Under the pieces are notes generated by a model that was not told the DNA's origin, made no database searches, and worked only from the letters and a program-made list of their open reading frames with translations. A program made the position numbers and the translations under genes. A DNA stretch of 64,000 nt from Pseudomonas asturiensis (GTDB lineage Bacteria > Pseudomonadota > Gammaproteobacteria > Pseudomonadales > Pseudomonadaceae): NCBI RefSeq assembly GCF_900143095.1, contig NZ_FRDA01000010.1:1-64000 (forward strand), given 5' to 3'. Below, piece by piece: positions 1-8,166 of this stretch. Positions within the stretch are counted from its first letter, which is position 1; each line of letters begins with the position of its first letter.

Positions 1-331
1 GGTCGCATCATGGCGAACGTGCTCCTGAGAGAATCGGGAGCACAGCATCGAGCATCAGATAAGCGCTTGGAATGTGGGATTCATGGAGCGCTTACGATCA
101 GTTGACCTTTGCATGAGGCGGTGCTGCACCAGGAATCGAACTGGTTTATAACCTTATAATTATTATACTTATTTCAGTTTTGACCGCAACGCTCTATCTC
201 TAAAACTATCCTAAAACGGATTCCGGCTGCGTACAAGGCTAACCCTGCTTGGGCATTGAAATACCCAAGCCTCGTTTGTTAGTGAATAGTTTATATATAA
301 ACTATGGTAGCCGTTAAAAAGCTCTAGAGAG
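1..331. other. AT-rich non-coding left edge
   Basis: No convincing reading frame is seen. Apart from the tRNA-like fragment near 119-146, the stretch is AT-rich from about 155 to 310, unlike the core DNA to the right. It lies just downstream of the leftward effector gene that ends at 332 and may hold its terminator, but no clear hairpin with a T-run is visible. Confidence 0.4.
119..146 (-). repeat. degenerate tRNA 3'-end-like sequence, possible distal att site
   Basis: The stretch GGTGCTGCACCAGGAATCGAAC resembles the 3' half of the tRNA-Thr at 5170-5245, which on this strand reads GGTGCCGGCACCAGGAGTCGAAC. The two share orientation and differ by a few substitutions and one gap. The T-arm does not fold properly here and no anticodon arm follows, so this is not a tRNA gene. 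Integrative elements that use tRNA 3' ends leave such a copy at the far end. With a recombinase gene next to the intact tRNA, this could be an old attR. The match is short and imperfect, so chance is possible. Confidence 0.35.
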
Positions 332-1225
332 TCACTTGCCTCTTGCTAAGCTAGCCTTTCCTGTAGGCACGTGGTGAATCGTTCCAGGTACGCCTTGAGA
401 CTCGGGAGCACCAAATCTAGTAACGTTAATTTGATCGGTTCCTCTCGCGGCAGCCCATTTAGGGTCTGTCAAGTAAACATCCCAATGATATGCCTGCCCG
501 GGCGTGTTCGGAGTAGCCCATCCGTTTCCAGAGGCATCTAAGAACACAGGTTTAGATTTTTTTGTGACTACTGCCGGCGTGCTTCGCAAATGCCAATTGG
601 CTGGCGGTACAAATGAGTACTCTCCGGTGTCGGGTAAAAGAATATCAAATCTCGTGGTCCAAGGGATTTCTATGTTTCTTGGGGCGTAAATGCACGAAAC
701 TGGCATGGCGCCGTTTAACCCCGCGCGAGAAACGTAGATCCGCCATCTCAAGCGCTCTTTTATACGTGAATGGCCTGTGGAATGTTCTTGAATATTGCGC
801 CCTAGTGTTTCTTCAACGAACAGGTTGGCTTGCCCGTATTGAGTGATGCAATAGGCTGCGGCACGTGCAATCAAGCCCCCAAAAAGGGTGTCTTCGTCTG
901 ATATGAAGCCATAGTATAATGGTTTGACTCCCCATGTACGTATAGCTCCGACTGACGTAGTGTCGACTTTCTTTATTAAGTTTCTTAAGTTTATGAGTGC
1001 GACGTTTAGTTCTGCATCCTTGAATGAAGTGCTTAGAACTCTTAAGTAGCGCTTTTCAATATCTTGCCAATGTGTCTGATCTACGATCAAATCGTATTTT
1101 AGATGGCGATTGATGCGTAGAATATTTTTTAGGTTGGCTTTAACTTCTTCCACTCTTTGCGCGTTGTAGGGAAGGCCTTTAGTAGGCAAAAAGATGTAAG
1201 GGTCAATTAATAGCATCCGGCTCAT
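332..1225 (-). CDS. putative effector protein of a DUF3696-ATPase operon
   Basis: A 297-aa protein I do not recognise. Its start lies inside the 3' end of the upstream ATPase gene (23-nt overlap), so the two are translated as one unit. There is no signal peptide or membrane segment. The N-terminus opens with hydrophobic residues and an acidic residue (LLIDPY, D8), with a second LIVD at 46-49, which is reminiscent of PIN-like folds, but the usual acidic triad is not obvious. The C-terminal third is rich in Trp, Pro and Gly and carries a conserved-looking HWDV at 247-250 and a closing HHVPTGK near 284-290. The module context suggests an effector controlled by the ATPase, probably a nuclease or other toxic enzyme. 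That role is inference. Confidence 0.72.
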   Translation of the reverse strand: MSRMLLIDPYIFLPTKGLPYNAQRVEEVKANLKNILRINRHLKYDLIVDQTHWQDIEKRYLRVLSTSFKDAELNVALINLRNLIKKVDTTSVGAIRTWGVKPLYYGFISDEDTLFGGLIARAAAYCITQYGQANLFVEETLGRNIQEHSTGHSRIKERLRWRIYVSRAGLNGAMPVSCIYAPRNIEIPWTTRFDILLPDTGEYSFVPPANWHLRSTPAVVTKKSKPVFLDASGNGWATPNTPGQAYHWDVYLTDPKWAAARGTDQINVTRFGAPESQGVPGTIHHVPTGKASLARGK

Positions 1226-2783
1226 CCTTGTCCATGTGCTCTACCCTGAGGTCAGTAGCCTGCGAGGCTTCTTCTTCCTTGTCTAGCGCGGCATAATAAA
1301 TTTCTTGCTCTGCATTAACTGCAGCATCCATGAAGTCGGTTGGCCAAACCTCCACGCTACCGTCTTTTTTAATAAGCCCGGACTCAATTGAGGTTTTCCC
1401 GTCAACCTGGTTTACACTCACGATTCGAATATTAGCGCTTAACCATTTTTCTATGTCGCTCCCAGGCTTTGCTTGGGCTAATAGCTTACGAAGTCGTCGA
1501 ACCATATGGTCGCTGTGGGTTTCGACAATTACTTGACGATTTGCGCGTGCCAAGGAAACGAACCAAGTAGCTAAGCGCCCTTGTACTTTAGGATGAAGAT
1601 GAGATTCAGGCTCTTCGAATGCACAGAGTCGATTTTGTGCAGATACAAGTACATCGGCGCCATGCTTGAAGCGCATGGGGTCACTAAACAAACCTAGTTG
1701 CACTATCGGCAGTAAATATGTAAGCCCTCTCCCTACGTGGGAGAATGTGGCTTTGCCAAACATTAATCTAAAGCCGACTTTTTCTATCTCATGAATGGAT
1801 AGTGGAGTATCAATCCCAAGTCCTTCAAGGACCTCATTTATTGCGACTGCTAAGCTTTTTTCTTTTGGCGCGAATGGAACGTTGACGTCATCGAAGTCTG
1901 GGAAGAAATAGTGTACAGGCTCTTCTTTATGAGTGTAGAGCAACTGCGCTGCAAATTCTCCGCTCATCCCTATATCTTCACCGCCTGATGAGTTTGGGGA
2001 GTAGATTGATAGCGGTAATCCACGAGTGGAGCTTAAATAAGAAAAACCCTTTAACATGGACTCCAGAGAATCCAAAGGTTGAGAGAATAGAACGTTGAAG
2101 GCATTCGCTAAAGATCGCTGTCTATTCCTTGGGCCGATATTTCGTCTGTCTATTGATATAGAGGGGATGAAGTGATGCATGTCAACTTCGATTTTTTTAT
2201 ACGGTACCCCATCCCAATGGCACTGATAGCGCCCATCTTCGCCTCTGTCAATTTCAACGCGAGCACAAACTGAGCTTGAGTCATCAAAATCTGAGTTTAG
2301 GGATGATGTCAGTGCCAATCTATTTAGCGCAATTTTTCCATTTAGCTCGCAGTATTGAAGGTCTAATTTACAATAGAGCTCAACACTCGTTCCACGGCTT
2401 TCTGCAAGCCATGGCAGCGATGCTTTATCCATGAGTGTAGGTAAGTCTGGCCAGCCCGAAATATCAAGAGCTTTGTCAATGTCAACATGCGAGGACCACT
2501 CAATGGAAAAAAATGGACCATCAACGTCTTCTGGCGTTTCTGGCCAGCCAGAGATAAGTTCTCTCAGGTTTATTGCAGATACGTAGCCGTCGATATTCAG
2601 CACGGTTTCGACTCGTGCCAATTCTAGAGTTTGCTTCAGAAGAAGTAGTACCTGAGATATGGTGCTTTTTCCGCTATTGTTCCTGCCTAAGAATATAGTT
2701 AATTGGCCAAACTCAACTCTGGTTTTATCATAAATGCTTTTGAATCGTTCGATCGTCAAAGCCCTTAGTCGACCGGAATCCAT
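1203..2783 (-). CDS. AAA/ABC-type ATPase, DUF3696-like (OLD/SMC-related)
   Basis: A 526-aa cytoplasmic ATPase. The Walker A motif GRNNSGKST is at 33-41. An ABC-type signature region VGRGLTYLLP is at 350-359. Walker B is LCAFEEPESHLHP at 386-398, followed by the ETHSDH switch at 421-426. The tail with VEVWPTDFMD at 478-486 matches the pattern I know for DUF3696. These proteins resemble RecF/SMC-type ATPases and often sit in two- or three-gene anti-phage operons beside a nuclease-like partner. The start is supported by a strong GGGAGG 9 nt upstream. It overlaps the 297-aa gene that follows. Codon use and composition are AT-richer than the core genome, which suggests horizontal transfer. The defence role is inferred. 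Confidence 0.85.
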   Translation of the reverse strand: MDSGRLRALTIERFKSIYDKTRVEFGQLTIFLGRNNSGKSTISQVLLLLKQTLELARVETVLNIDGYVSAINLRELISGWPETPEDVDGPFFSIEWSSHVDIDKALDISGWPDLPTLMDKASLPWLAESRGTSVELYCKLDLQYCELNGKIALNRLALTSSLNSDFDDSSSVCARVEIDRGEDGRYQCHWDGVPYKKIEVDMHHFIPSISIDRRNIGPRNRQRSLANAFNVLFSQPLDSLESMLKGFSYLSSTRGLPLSIYSPNSSGGEDIGMSGEFAAQLLYTHKEEPVHYFFPDFDDVNVPFAPKEKSLAVAINEVLEGLGIDTPLSIHEIEKVGFRLMFGKATFSHVGRGLTYLLPIVQLGLFSDPMRFKHGADVLVSAQNRLCAFEEPESHLHPKVQGRLATWFVSLARANRQVIVETHSDHMVRRLRKLLAQAKPGSDIEKWLSANIRIVSVNQVDGKTSIESGLIKKDGSVEVWPTDFMDAAVNAEQEIYYAALDKEEEASQATDLRVEHMDKDEPDAIN

Positions 2784-3119
2784 TATCTACACCTCCCTTT
2801 GAGTTTTGTATGTTTCATGGCGCTAGGCGCGCTGATGTAAAAGATTCTCAGAAATACGCTATTTATAGCGAAATTAAGGTTGCTTGGAAAGAGCAGAAAT
2901 GGCTATTTGTGCATTTTAGAGCAATGCGTGTATTTAGCGTCGACTGACTGAAGGAGACCGTGGCCCCATGCTGAGCGGCACATTATGATGTGCTTACGAG
3001 TTGCCATCAGCACGCCCGCGATCAGTCTCAGGCAGGCCTTGTAGTGGCCGTCTGAACTGAGCACTGGCAACGAAATGGGTAATCTGTTCCAGTCAGGACT
3101 GTAAAGACCAAGCATTTTC
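2784..3119. other. intergenic spacer upstream of the ATPase operon
   Basis: About 335 bases separating the recombinase unit from the ATPase operon, both transcribed leftward. The part nearest the ATPase (2800-2940) is AT-rich and should hold its promoter. The part near 2945-3115 is richer in GC and has an open leftward frame of about 70 codons with no ribosome site and no recognisable product. It may be a relic of a third recombinase-module gene. Confidence 0.35.
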
Positions 3120-3395
3120 TTATGGGTTGAAGTTCCAAGATTTGGATAATCGTCGAACGAGCAACCGCACAGTCAACAGGTAGTAGTACCGCGTCGCCTG
3201 ACTGCGCTTGCCTAGGCGATGATCGAGGAACCAAGCGACGTGTTTTCTCTGCCAAGCCCAAGGCGTCTGTCGCAGCCAGCGAACTGCAATTTCAGCTTCG
3301 ATGATTTTCGCCTGGCGTACATGACGTTGCCGGGTTGTGTGCGAGCCGGTCAGAACGGTAGACAGAAACAGCTCCATGTCGAATGGCTTACTCAT
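3120..3395 (-). CDS. small protein coupled to a tyrosine recombinase
   Basis: A 91-aa basic protein with many Arg, Trp and Lys residues (AVRWLRQTPWAWQRKHVAWF around 37-56) and no membrane segment. Its ATG overlaps the stop of the recombinase gene by 4 bases, a sign of translational coupling. It has a helical, DNA-binding-like composition. It could be an excisionase-like or architectural partner of the recombinase, but this is inferred only from coupling and charge. I do not recognise a named family. Confidence 0.65.
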   Translation of the reverse strand: MSKPFDMELFLSTVLTGSHTTRQRHVRQAKIIEAEIAVRWLRQTPWAWQRKHVAWFLDHRLGKRSQATRYYYLLTVRLLVRRLSKSWNFNP

Positions 3396-4381
3396 GCCCG
3401 TCCACCAATGTAGGCCCCGATCACGTCGATCCGACCATGCCCCAGTTCATGGCTGATTTGCCTCCGGGCCTCACGATCAAGGCGCCAATCTACTCGACAG
3501 CATTGGCCGCCCTTGATAGGCGCAGAGTGCTGGGTGATTTGCTCATAGCGCTCACATGCGTAGGCCGCTCGTAGCTCATGGAAACCTTTCAGATTGTGTG
3601 CGTGCAGTATGTCCCGCGTAGGGCGGATAATTTCTCGCAGAACATTCAGGTAGCTTTCGTTTGGAGCAATCAGGTTGCGGCTACCAGCAGGCGTCGCCTG
3701 CTGCGCAACCCCAAGTGCACTTCGGACATTTTCGTCCACCGCGATCCAACGTGGCGCTGAAGCGCCGGCGCGGCCACCTTTGGTGCCATCCTGAATGTTA
3801 ATGCTAACTTGGCCGTTAGCCTCGCGGCTTAGCCGTGGTAAGTCAGCCAAGATGGCCTCACGCAAGCGCATACCGGTGGCTCGCGCTAACAGAACAATTG
3901 CGGCGGCCCGGAGCTGATGTTGACTGCAAAGCGCATGGACGATCTGCTTAACCTGTTCGCGGTCTTGGCCCTGCGGCACTGAGTAGCGAATCACGGTGCG
4001 CTGCATATCCAACGCCTTGCTTGGGCTTGGCAATTCCACGTACTGATCACCGCGAAGCGCTGCCATGGTCCTGTTAACGCTGGATAGCCAGTTTTGTGGG
4101 GTGCTGACGGCGAGGTCAGCGCGCCTAACCACGTCGCGCAGATACGCCGCATAGTCCGCTAACACTTTCCGATCAATGTGCCTTGCATCATTGATACCGG
4201 GTCCCTGCTCGGAGCGGCACCACTTCACGAATGCCAACCATCGATCACTGTGCGCCTTGACCGTGCCGTAGTGGCCACCGCCGAACATGTCTTTCAACGC
4301 CTGAGGTCCTGCGTAACTCAATTGCCTGCCGTAGCCGAAATTGCGGCCGTCGCGCCTACCCACCAGTGCCATGCCGGTCAC
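3392..4381 (-). CDS. tyrosine recombinase / integrase
   Basis: A 329-aa site-specific recombinase. An N-terminal SAM-like core-binding region spans about 35-115 and the catalytic domain about 140-325. Catalytic residues can be placed: Arg in TGMRLRE (R172), a Lys near 201, HELR (H268, R271), HELGH (H311 or H315) and the nucleophile Tyr in GAYIGG (Y324). The Tyr lies close to the C-terminus, as expected. The domain style fits the Integrase_1-like group of genomic-island integrases. The gene lies about 790 bases from the 3' end of tRNA-Thr, the classic place for an island integrase. It is followed, with overlap, by the 91-aa gene. All motif residues are present, so it may be active. Confidence 0.87.
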   Translation of the reverse strand: MTGMALVGRRDGRNFGYGRQLSYAGPQALKDMFGGGHYGTVKAHSDRWLAFVKWCRSEQGPGINDARHIDRKVLADYAAYLRDVVRRADLAVSTPQNWLSSVNRTMAALRGDQYVELPSPSKALDMQRTVIRYSVPQGQDREQVKQIVHALCSQHQLRAAAIVLLARATGMRLREAILADLPRLSREANGQVSINIQDGTKGGRAGASAPRWIAVDENVRSALGVAQQATPAGSRNLIAPNESYLNVLREIIRPTRDILHAHNLKGFHELRAAYACERYEQITQHSAPIKGGQCCRVDWRLDREARRQISHELGHGRIDVIGAYIGGRA

Positions 4382-5120
4382 CTCTTCTGATGTTCTCCGA
4401 TCCTCGTCCCACGTCGTCCCGCCAAGAATGTTGAGTGTTATCAGGGATCAAGGCCCCTGCGGCCTGTGGGTGTTGTCCACTAACGCGGGACTGGCGGCTC
4501 TTTACGAACGGGAGCTTGCGCATCTCATGATCTGGCCTCCTGAACACCTCCGAAGAGGTGGGCGGGTGGAGGCAGCATTGGCTGACGAGACCAGCGCCTG
4601 AAGATACTGAGCCGGGTGAACGCAGCAATGCGATGACCGGGGCATGCCTGACTGTCAGTCAAGTGCAGTCCATTCTGTGGGCTGCGGCACCATCATCTGC
4701 ATCGCTGCTGCTGGTGAATTCGGTGTTTGTCACGCCGATTGTCACTAGGGGAAATGCCGCAATGCCTTGTACGTGGTGGGCTGCAGCAGTGGTAGGAGCG
4801 CCCGTCTCTTTCCGGGAGAAAGAGACGTGCGCAGGTTGGCGCAATGAAATGGCCAAGCGGATAGGTTGCTGAAAGGGGACAAGCTGCCGCAGTGGGCACG
4901 CTGACAAAAGTAGGCATCCATCACATCGCTGTGACCGCGCGAGCTGCCGGACGCTAATCGCACTTTGGGAGAACCACCACGGTGTGGCATAGCCTTAAAA
5001 GGTTCTGGCCACCAGGGGTTGCTCACCACAACAGCGCTTTACTCGATCTTCTTTGCGCCTGTGGATGAAATTATCTACCGGTGGGAATCTTTGGTTTTCC
5101 ACAGCCGGGACCGGCACGAC
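4382..5120. other. non-coding region between integrase and tRNA-Thr
   Basis: Several short frames are open here but none has a ribosome site or a recognisable product. The region would hold the integrase promoter and, if the island model is right, the attL arm. The one striking structure is the inverted repeat at 4803-4827. Confidence 0.4.
4803..4827. repeat. perfect inverted repeat (hairpin)
   Basis: CGTCTCTTT and AAAGAGACG form a perfect 9-bp stem around a 7-base loop, with further GCGC/GCGC complementarity just outside. No T-run follows on either strand, so it is not a typical terminator. It lies between the integrase and the tRNA and could be an arm-type recombinase site or a relic of a mobile element. 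Confidence 0.45.
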
Positions 5121-5123
5121 ACA

Positions 5124-5153
5124 AACAAAAAAGGCCCACCTTTCGGTGAGCCT
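5124..5153 (-). terminator. rho-independent terminator after tRNA-Thr
   Basis: On the minus strand AGGCTCACC, GAAA, GGTGGGCCT is followed by TTTTTGTTTG. The stem has a GAAA tetraloop and one G:T pair. It begins about 17 nt after the CCA end of tRNA-Thr and fits as its terminator. Confidence 0.8.
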
Positions 5154-5169
5154 CTTTCGATGTTGCGTA

Positions 5170-5245
<76 letters not shown>

Positions 5246-5682
5246 GTGATGGGCTGCGAGTATATAGAGTCTGATGCGCTTGTAAAGCCTAGCTGTCTGA
5301 TTCAGTTGAAAAATTTTTGCCATCGGGGCGGCGAGGGGGTGGTTTGCAGGACGAGGGGTGTCGTGGGTGCGGGACGTTTCCTTGGGTTTTGGCGGATTAG
5401 GCGGCTGGGTGGCGGTAATAAGGGGGTTATGAGGTATCGGTTCCGGCGTTTGTCGAGGTGGGTGATGGCCGTGAGCAGGCGGGGATTTTTAACTCGGGCA
5501 GGCGAATAAGGGGGTTGGGCGCTGGTGGCGTTGTGGTGTGTTTGGATGGGCGGAAAGGCTCGGGGGCTTTTGGGCGGTTTGCAGGGTGTGGGGGCTTTGC
5601 ATAGGCTTGTTCTCAACGGCCCAAGCCACTGAGTCAGCGGCGAGGGGCGTTCACTTTTCAGTTCGGGATAAAGGATTATCCG

Positions 5683-5808
5683 ATGAATGATACGAAGGAT
5701 CGTTGCAGGGGCTCGGGAATGCAGTACACCCCAGGCCAGCCATTCACTGAGAAGCGGTTGCAGGATATTGGTAACGACGTTTTGCCCGGTCGGGCATGCG
5801 TCAGGTGA
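5683..5808 (+). CDS. possible 41-aa small protein
   Basis: An ATG preceded by AAAGGA 7 nt upstream opens a 41-codon frame (starts MNDTKDRC, ends PGRACVR). It lies in an otherwise gene-free stretch that ends in a strong rho-independent terminator on the same strand at 5933-5964, so the region is probably transcribed. I do not recognise the product. It could also be part of a non-coding RNA. A second short in-frame stretch follows near 5840-5911. Confidence 0.33.
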   Translation: MNDTKDRCRGSGMQYTPGQPFTEKRLQDIGNDVLPGRACVR

Positions 5809-5932
5809 TAGAGAGGCTATGCATTGCCGTCTGAATCGCATGAATGTGCGTCTGGACGCTGATGAAGTCATCACCGGGTCGGGATCGTCAAGGTCGCTTC
5901 GGCGGGTGTGAAGGTCTCGATGCTTTAAAACG

Positions 5933-5964
5933 ATGCCCGGGTCTCAGGACCCGGGCATTTTTTT
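5933..5964 (+). terminator. strong rho-independent terminator
   Basis: ATGCCCGGGTC, TCAG, GACCCGGGCAT is a perfect 11-bp GC-rich stem with a tetraloop, followed by seven T on the + strand. No annotated gene ends just before it, so it marks an unannotated rightward transcript. Confidence 0.85.
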
Positions 5965-6062
5965 GGGTTTGTATCAGGTGTGTAGCATTGCGATTGGAGT
6001 TCGGGCGGTTTTGGCCGATATAGCTGTATCAAAATGGCAGTAGGCGATGGACAGCTAGTGCA

Positions 6063-7091
6063 ATGCAGAGAACGCCCACGCATTACGAGCTGCTGAATGT
6101 CGCTCGCGATGCCTCTCCTGATCAGATCAAGAAGGCTTATCGCAAGATCGCTCAGAAGCTGCACCCGGACAGGAATTCCGACCCTTATGCCTCGGACATG
6201 ATGGGCATCGTCAACGCGTCTCACGATGTGTTGGCCGATGCGGGCAGGCGCGCAGCGTATGACGCGCAGCTTGTGGCCGATGAGCAGAAGGCACGTGAAG
6301 AAGCTGCGCGCCGCCAGCAGGTGCAGGCGGCGCGTGGGCGTGCTGCTCATGGTTACGCCGCTGCGGCTGCGTCGATGTCTTCTGCCGGGCACGGTCCTGC
6401 CTATCACGGCCCCGAACGACGACGGGCCACTGCCTCTTCAAACGCTTCCGGCTCTTCAAACCCACCCAACCGTCAGCGGCGCAGCAGTGCTTGGCGATGG
6501 GCAACGGTGTTCGTGATTTTTTGCGCGGCCGGGGCCTGGATGGGTTACGACCCGAATGCAGGCAAGTCGTTTGTGCCGACAGAATCCGTGCCGGTTGCAC
6601 AAACCTGGGTCAAGCCTGCGCCGGTTGTGGTGGAGGCGCCTGCGGCGGTCGCCGAGAAGCCGGTGGAGGCTGCTGTGCCTGAGTGTGAGGTGCCGACGGT
6701 CGATCCGATGGGCGCGCCCTGGCCGCAGAAGGCCGGTTATGTGAAGGACATGCCCACGCTCAAGGACAACGGCTGGTCGCAGATCACTGTGGATAACACG
6801 GCGGGCGGTTCGGCGGTGTACGCCAAGGTGACGGATGCGGTGGGGCGCAAGGCGTATCGTCATGCGTTTGTGCCGGTGGGCGCGACGTTCACGTTCAGCA
6901 AGATGGACGCGGGGCTGTACCTGCTCAAGTACAAGATGCTGGACACAGGCTGTGCGTTTGCGTCGGGGCGGATTTTGCTGGAGGAGACGCCGATGGGCAG
7001 CCAGATCAAGTCCAGTGCGTACAAATTGACGCTGCGCAAGTTGCAGGGGCGCAGCGTGCCGTTCACGCGGTTGAGGGATGATCAGTTTTAA
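6063..7091 (+). CDS. J-domain (DnaJ-like) membrane protein
   Basis: A 342-aa protein. The N-terminal J domain (about 6-70) carries the HPD tripeptide at 34-36 that stimulates DnaK-type Hsp70. An Ala/Arg/Glu-rich linker follows (75-140), then one transmembrane helix at about 144-161. The C-terminal part begins with an Ala/Pro/Val-rich segment and ends in a compact domain. It lacks the zinc-finger and substrate domains of true DnaJ, so it is a specialised co-chaperone. The C-terminal domain probably faces the periplasm (inference). It stands alone, with the terminator of another transcript just upstream. Confidence 0.88.
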   Translation: MQRTPTHYELLNVARDASPDQIKKAYRKIAQKLHPDRNSDPYASDMMGIVNASHDVLADAGRRAAYDAQLVADEQKAREEAARRQQVQAARGRAAHGYAAAAASMSSAGHGPAYHGPERRRATASSNASGSSNPPNRQRRSSAWRWATVFVIFCAAGAWMGYDPNAGKSFVPTESVPVAQTWVKPAPVVVEAPAAVAEKPVEAAVPECEVPTVDPMGAPWPQKAGYVKDMPTLKDNGWSQITVDNTAGGSAVYAKVTDAVGRKAYRHAFVPVGATFTFSKMDAGLYLLKYKMLDTGCAFASGRILLEETPMGSQIKSSAYKLTLRKLQGRSVPFTRLRDDQF

Positions 7092-7332
7092 GGTGGGTTT
7101 GCTGATCATTCACCGTTCTTGATATTTGCGGGCAAGCTGCTTCCCACTGTTCCGGGTGTGCCGGGAGACAGTGGGGCGGCGAAGAACCTTTACCTCGAAA
7201 TCGACCCTCCGCTCACGATTTGCAACGCTTTGCGGTGGGTTTTTGCAGGTTTCGTCTCTTTCCTTTGACGGACATTTCCGAGAGAATCCCCGCCCGCTTG
7301 TGCCTTTGGGTCTGTGCTCTTACCCTCCATCC

Positions 7333-7526
7333 GTCGCTGCCCATCAGCGATCGGGTTTAGTAGCCCGCACCGAGTTAAGGCTTCACAACCGTGTCTCCAT
7401 CTGGCGTTTGCCGATGTTATGGCGGCTGTGCGCGTGGCGCCTTCGGGTGCGCCGGTTACTTAGCTCGCCGGTCTACTAACTCGCGTACAGTCGCCACCTT
7501 TCGTTTAGTAGCGATCAGGCAGCGAC
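7333..7526 (+). ncRNA. structured 5' leader RNA (cis element) of the DUF6124-type gene
   Basis: GTCGCTGCC at 7333-7341 is perfectly complementary to GGCAGCGAC at 7518-7526, enclosing about 175 bases that end 21 nt before the start codon at 7547. Inside are hairpins such as CGGG..CCCG around TTTAGTAG near 7352-7367, and TTTAGTAG recurs near 7504 with the complementary CTACTAA at 7474-7480. The repeated GTTTAGTAG and its complement allow alternative pairings. I recall similar leaders before DUF3077/DUF6124-type genes in pseudomonads, but I cannot name an RNA family. A regulatory role in translation is inferred. Confidence 0.5.
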
Positions 7527-7546
7527 TTCATGGAAGGAGCTAAAAC

Positions 7547-7870
7547 ATGGTCAAAGTAACCCCCGATCCACCCCCGCAAACGTCCACCGCCCCGATCTTC
7601 GACCAGGCCGTCGTCAAGCGTGCCATGGCGTGCTACCTGCCGACGGGTCGATCCCGCAAAGACCCTCAAGACAAGACCAACGACTACATCAGCCTGGAAT
7701 CAACGCTGCTGCACGCTCTCGATTTCCTGCGCTGTGCATCGGCAACGGCTTACGAGTTGGGCGATGAATTGAACGGCTCGGAACGCGATCTGGCCTTCGC
7801 CGCCATGCACATGGTGGAGATGGCCAAAGTGATGGTCGAGCGGTCGCTGGAGTGTGTGGAAGAAGTCTGA
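7547..7870 (+). CDS. DUF6124/DUF3077-type small protein
   Basis: A 107-aa soluble protein. The proline-rich N-terminus is followed by a segment with SLESTLLHALDFLRCAS (about 51-67) and a long C-terminal amphipathic helix ending near ERSLECVEEV. This layout matches the DUF6124/DUF3077 proteins of unknown function that occur in several copies in Pseudomonas genomes. GGAAGGAG lies 8 nt before the ATG. The long structured leader upstream suggests post-transcriptional control. Function is not known. Confidence 0.75.
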   Translation: MVKVTPDPPPQTSTAPIFDQAVVKRAMACYLPTGRSRKDPQDKTNDYISLESTLLHALDFLRCASATAYELGDELNGSERDLAFAAMHMVEMAKVMVERSLECVEEV

Positions 7871-7878
7871 AAACCTGC

Positions 7879-7924
7879 GTCAAATCGGGTCGTGCGCAGG
7901 TGTTTACCCGCGCACGATTTTGAC
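7879..7924 (+). terminator. imperfect hairpin after the DUF6124-type gene
   Basis: GTCAAATCGGGTCGTGCGC and GCGCACGATTTTGAC pair with a bulge, directly after the stop codon at 7870. There is no T-run, so it may stabilise the 3' end rather than act as an efficient terminator. Confidence 0.4.
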
Positions 7925-8166
7925 CCCTGACAGGCCTGTTTCAGAGCCTTTACTAAATCTTTATGCACAATTCCCGCATAAACGTTTGCACACATGGGCG
8001 CAAGTGTGCAGTTGTGCGATGTCTGTCGCAAACCACTGTTTTTGCGGGTTCCTGACGGCACGGCCAGGAATAATCAGGGGCTTGAGTAACTGGCGCGCCA
8101 AGCTTTATTGCACTCGTCGGAATTTTCATCAACAGACTTATCCACAGGATGTTCTGTTGATTTCCT

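Larger units (their letters stand above)
5246..6062. other. gene-poor stretch between tRNA-Thr and the J-domain gene
   Basis: About 800 bases with skewed composition: the + strand is very G-rich from 5320 to 5600. No confident gene is seen apart from the possible 41-codon frame. The terminator at 5933-5964 implies rightward transcription across part of it, perhaps an unannotated small RNA. Confidence 0.45.

Noticed and set aside
119..146. tRNA-like sequence considered as an intact tRNA gene
   Set aside because: The T-arm is mispaired and no anticodon or D-arm follows in the AT-rich DNA; kept only as a possible att remnant.
4558..5029. Several 70-100 codon frames between integrase and tRNA-Thr
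   Set aside because: They overlap each other on both strands and none has a ribosome site or a sensible protein composition.
5302..5874. A 190-codon leftward frame between tRNA-Thr and the J-domain gene
   Set aside because: Extremely Arg/Pro/Thr-rich translation, no ribosome site, and low-complexity DNA; looks non-coding.
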